A stretch of 33,846 bases of DNA from NCBI RefSeq assembly GCF_000240225.1, contig NZ_AGUD01000106.1, positions 1 through 33,846 on the forward strand, in the 5' to 3' direction. The position numbers were made by a program, and so were the translations under genes. Numbering within the stretch: the stretch's first letter is position 1; each line of letters begins with the position of its first letter. The notes below the pieces were generated by a model that was given only the letters and a program-made list of their open reading frames with translations, was not told where the DNA came from and searched no databases. Shown in pieces: positions 32,617 through 33,846 of the stretch. The DNA is from Patulibacter medicamentivorans. Lineage in GTDB: Bacteria; Actinomycetota; Thermoleophilia; Solirubrobacterales; Solirubrobacteraceae.

Positions 32617-33525
32617 CTACTCCTCGTCGCCGGCCACGCTCGCGCGCAGGGCGAGCCCGCCGCCGACGGCGGGCTCCTCGTCGACCGGCTCGGCCTGGCC
32701 CTCGCGCTCGGCGGCCTCGCGGCGGTCGAGCAGGCGCTCCTCGCGCTGGGCCCGCAGCTCGGCCTCCTGGAGGCCGCGGATGAACAGGGCGCCGAAGGCG
32801 ACGCCCATGATCAGGACCTGCTCGGTGGCCATCAGGGCACCGGCCATCGCCTGGTCGGCGACGGGGGAGAGGCCCCACCACTCGACGCGGTGGTCGTAGA
32901 ACGAGTAGATCGCGCTGGGGGCGAAGGTCAGCAGGGCGCCGAGCAGGCCGACGGTGATCTTCGTGATCCCCATGTAGGCGACCGGCCCCATCGCGGTCAT
33001 CCGCTCGCGGGTCGGGATCGGGCGCAGCAGGTGCCACCAGTAGAGGAAGCCGACCCCGGTGAAGGTCATGTGCTCCAGCAGGTGGATCGTCTCGCTGCGG
33101 GCGGCGGCGTCGTAGAACGTCGGGATGTGCCAGAACCACATGCCCGCCGTGTAGGCCACCAGGCCGAACCAGGGCCGAGCGAGGAATCCGACCCGCTGCT
33201 CCAGCCACTGCACGCGGCGGGTGATCGGCCGCATCAGCACGCGGTTGAGGCCGAACAGCAGCAGCAGCGGCATCAGGTCCAGCAGCATCAGGTGCTGGAC
33301 CATGTGCATCACCAGCAGGTAGTCCCCGAGCTTGTCGATCGGGTTGCCCTGGGCGACGACCAGGGTCAGCGCGCCGGCGACCCAGGAGAGCAGGCGCCAG
33401 ATCGGCGCGTCGTCGCGATCGGCCGAGCGGCGGACCCGGATCCACCGTGGCACGTACGCCGCGAGCAGCAGCAGCGCCAGCAGCACGGGCGCGACTTCGG
33501 GACTCCACGTGATCGGGGGAGACAC
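32617..33525 (-). CDS. ctaG: CtaG-like cytochrome c oxidase assembly protein
   Basis: This 302-residue membrane protein belongs to the Bacillus-type CtaG (caa3_CtaG) family, needed for maturation of the copper sites of heme-copper oxidases. About seven membrane helices are visible. Conserved His-rich segments are LLVMHMVQHLMLLDLMPLLLL (about 70-90), GMWFWHIPTFYDAA (about 128-141) and IHLLEHMTFTGVGFLYWWHLL (about 147-167), whose His residues may bind copper. The C-terminal ~55 residues are a charged cytoplasmic tail. The GTG at 33525 has CACACT 6 nt upstream, a poor -10 match, and no ribosome binding site. It is divergent from comF. No oxidase subunit genes are in the window. Confidence 0.88.
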   Translation of the reverse strand: MSPPITWSPEVAPVLLALLLLAAYVPRWIRVRRSADRDDAPIWRLLSWVAGALTLVVAQGNPIDKLGDYLLVMHMVQHLMLLDLMPLLLLFGLNRVLMRPITRRVQWLEQRVGFLARPWFGLVAYTAGMWFWHIPTFYDAAARSETIHLLEHMTFTGVGFLYWWHLLRPIPTRERMTAMGPVAYMGITKITVGLLGALLTFAPSAIYSFYDHRVEWWGLSPVADQAMAGALMATEQVLIMGVAFGALFIRGLQEAELRAQREERLLDRREAAEREGQAEPVDEEPAVGGGLALRASVAGDEE

Positions 33526-33587
33526 GGCACAAGTGTGGCGCAGTCGCCCCCTTTCGGCGGTGCGGGCCGGCGCGCGAGGATCGGGGG

Positions 33588-33846
33588 ATGGCCCGCGCCC
33601 TCGATCTGCTCTCGGCGCTCGTGGCGCCCGACCGCTGCCTGCACTGTCGCGGCCCGGCGCGGGGCGGCGCGCTGCTCTGCGACGGCTGTCGCGCGGCGCT
33701 GCCGTGGCTGCCGGTCGACGGCTGCCCGCGGTGCGCCCTGCCGCGCCGCTGCGCTCCGGGACGCTGCCCCGCTCGAGACGCGCCGTTCACCGCCGCATGG
33801 GCCCCGCTCGCCTACGAGGGGCCGGCGCGGACGCTCGCCCTGGCGG
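33588..33846 (+). CDS. comF: ComF family protein, N-terminal part (runs off the window)
   Basis: The 86 visible residues begin MARALDLLSALVAPDRCLHCRGP and continue with paired cysteines (C17xxC20, C31xxC34, C46xxC49, C53 and C58), followed by APFTAAWAPLAYEGPARTLALA. This is the zinc-finger front end of ComF proteins; the phosphoribosyltransferase-like domain would lie beyond 33846. ComF is linked to DNA uptake in naturally competent bacteria but occurs widely in others. GAGGA (33576-33580) lies 7 nt before the ATG. The gene is divergent from the ctaG-like gene with a 62-bp gap. Confidence 0.88.
   Translation, partial: MARALDLLSALVAPDRCLHCRGPARGGALLCDGCRAALPWLPVDGCPRCALPRRCAPGRCPARDAPFTAAWAPLAYEGPARTLALA

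Overview
The window is high-GC bacterial chromosome with almost every third codon position G or C, densely packed, with no insertion sequence, CRISPR array, rRNA or tRNA that I can recognise. The order rpmE - prfA - prmC - tsaC - (glyA) - wecA - atpI - atpBEFHAGDC is the classic actinobacterial cluster (it parallels Mycobacterium tuberculosis rpmE to atpC). The DUF1385 gene between rpmE and prfA, the ETF/ETF-QO module and the leaderless starts fit a deep-branching actinobacterium. My best guess is class Thermoleophilia (Solirubrobacter/Conexibacter-like); this is inference, not proof.

Layout. 1-100: end of a cobalamin-binding methylmalonyl-CoA mutase-type protein. 173-3740: etfB-etfA-ETF:quinone oxidoreductase operon behind a perfect TetR-type palindrome that overlaps its promoter, closed by strong hairpins. 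3892-4716: secreted CARDB-like protein. 4791-8983: translation block, with zinc-free L31, a DUF1385 membrane protein, RF1, and a PrmC-TsaC fusion. 9105-11068: rpiB, then glyA behind a ZTP (pfl) riboswitch. 11145-12410: WecA/TagO-like phosphoglycosyl transferase. 12420-16495: a TetR regulator divergent from a CPA1 K+/H+ antiporter with a C-terminal RCK-type region, which converges on a CPA2 antiporter. 16910-24321: complete F1Fo ATP synthase operon (two small AtpZ/AtpI-type membrane proteins, then a, c, b, delta, alpha, gamma, a 27-codon reading frame, beta, epsilon), closed by a textbook terminator. 24566-24700: small membrane protein on the minus strand. 24833-27585: M20 peptidase overlapping an LCP cell-wall ligase. 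27635-32330: sugar-nucleotide genes (UDP-glucose dehydrogenase, mannose-1-phosphate guanylyltransferase-like, phosphoglucose/phosphomannose isomerase, second nucleotidyltransferase). 32617-33525: CtaG-like oxidase assembly protein. 33588 to end: start of comF.

Functionally the window links fatty-acid/branched-chain electron flow into quinone (ETF, ETF-QO), oxidase assembly (CtaG), proton use (ATP synthase, two cation/H+ antiporters), translation termination and tRNA modification, one-carbon supply, and envelope polymer synthesis (WecA, LCP, sugar nucleotides).

Most notable observations: the translationally interlocked 27-codon ORF between atpG and atpD; the ZTP riboswitch on glyA; the ETF-QO lacking its fourth cluster cysteine; the PrmC-TsaC fusion; nine genes whose TANNNT box lies 6-10 nt from the start codon (leaderless mRNAs); and several perfect intergenic hairpins and short repeats, including a 45-nt hairpin at 32377-32421 and a four-copy motif at 6186-6290.
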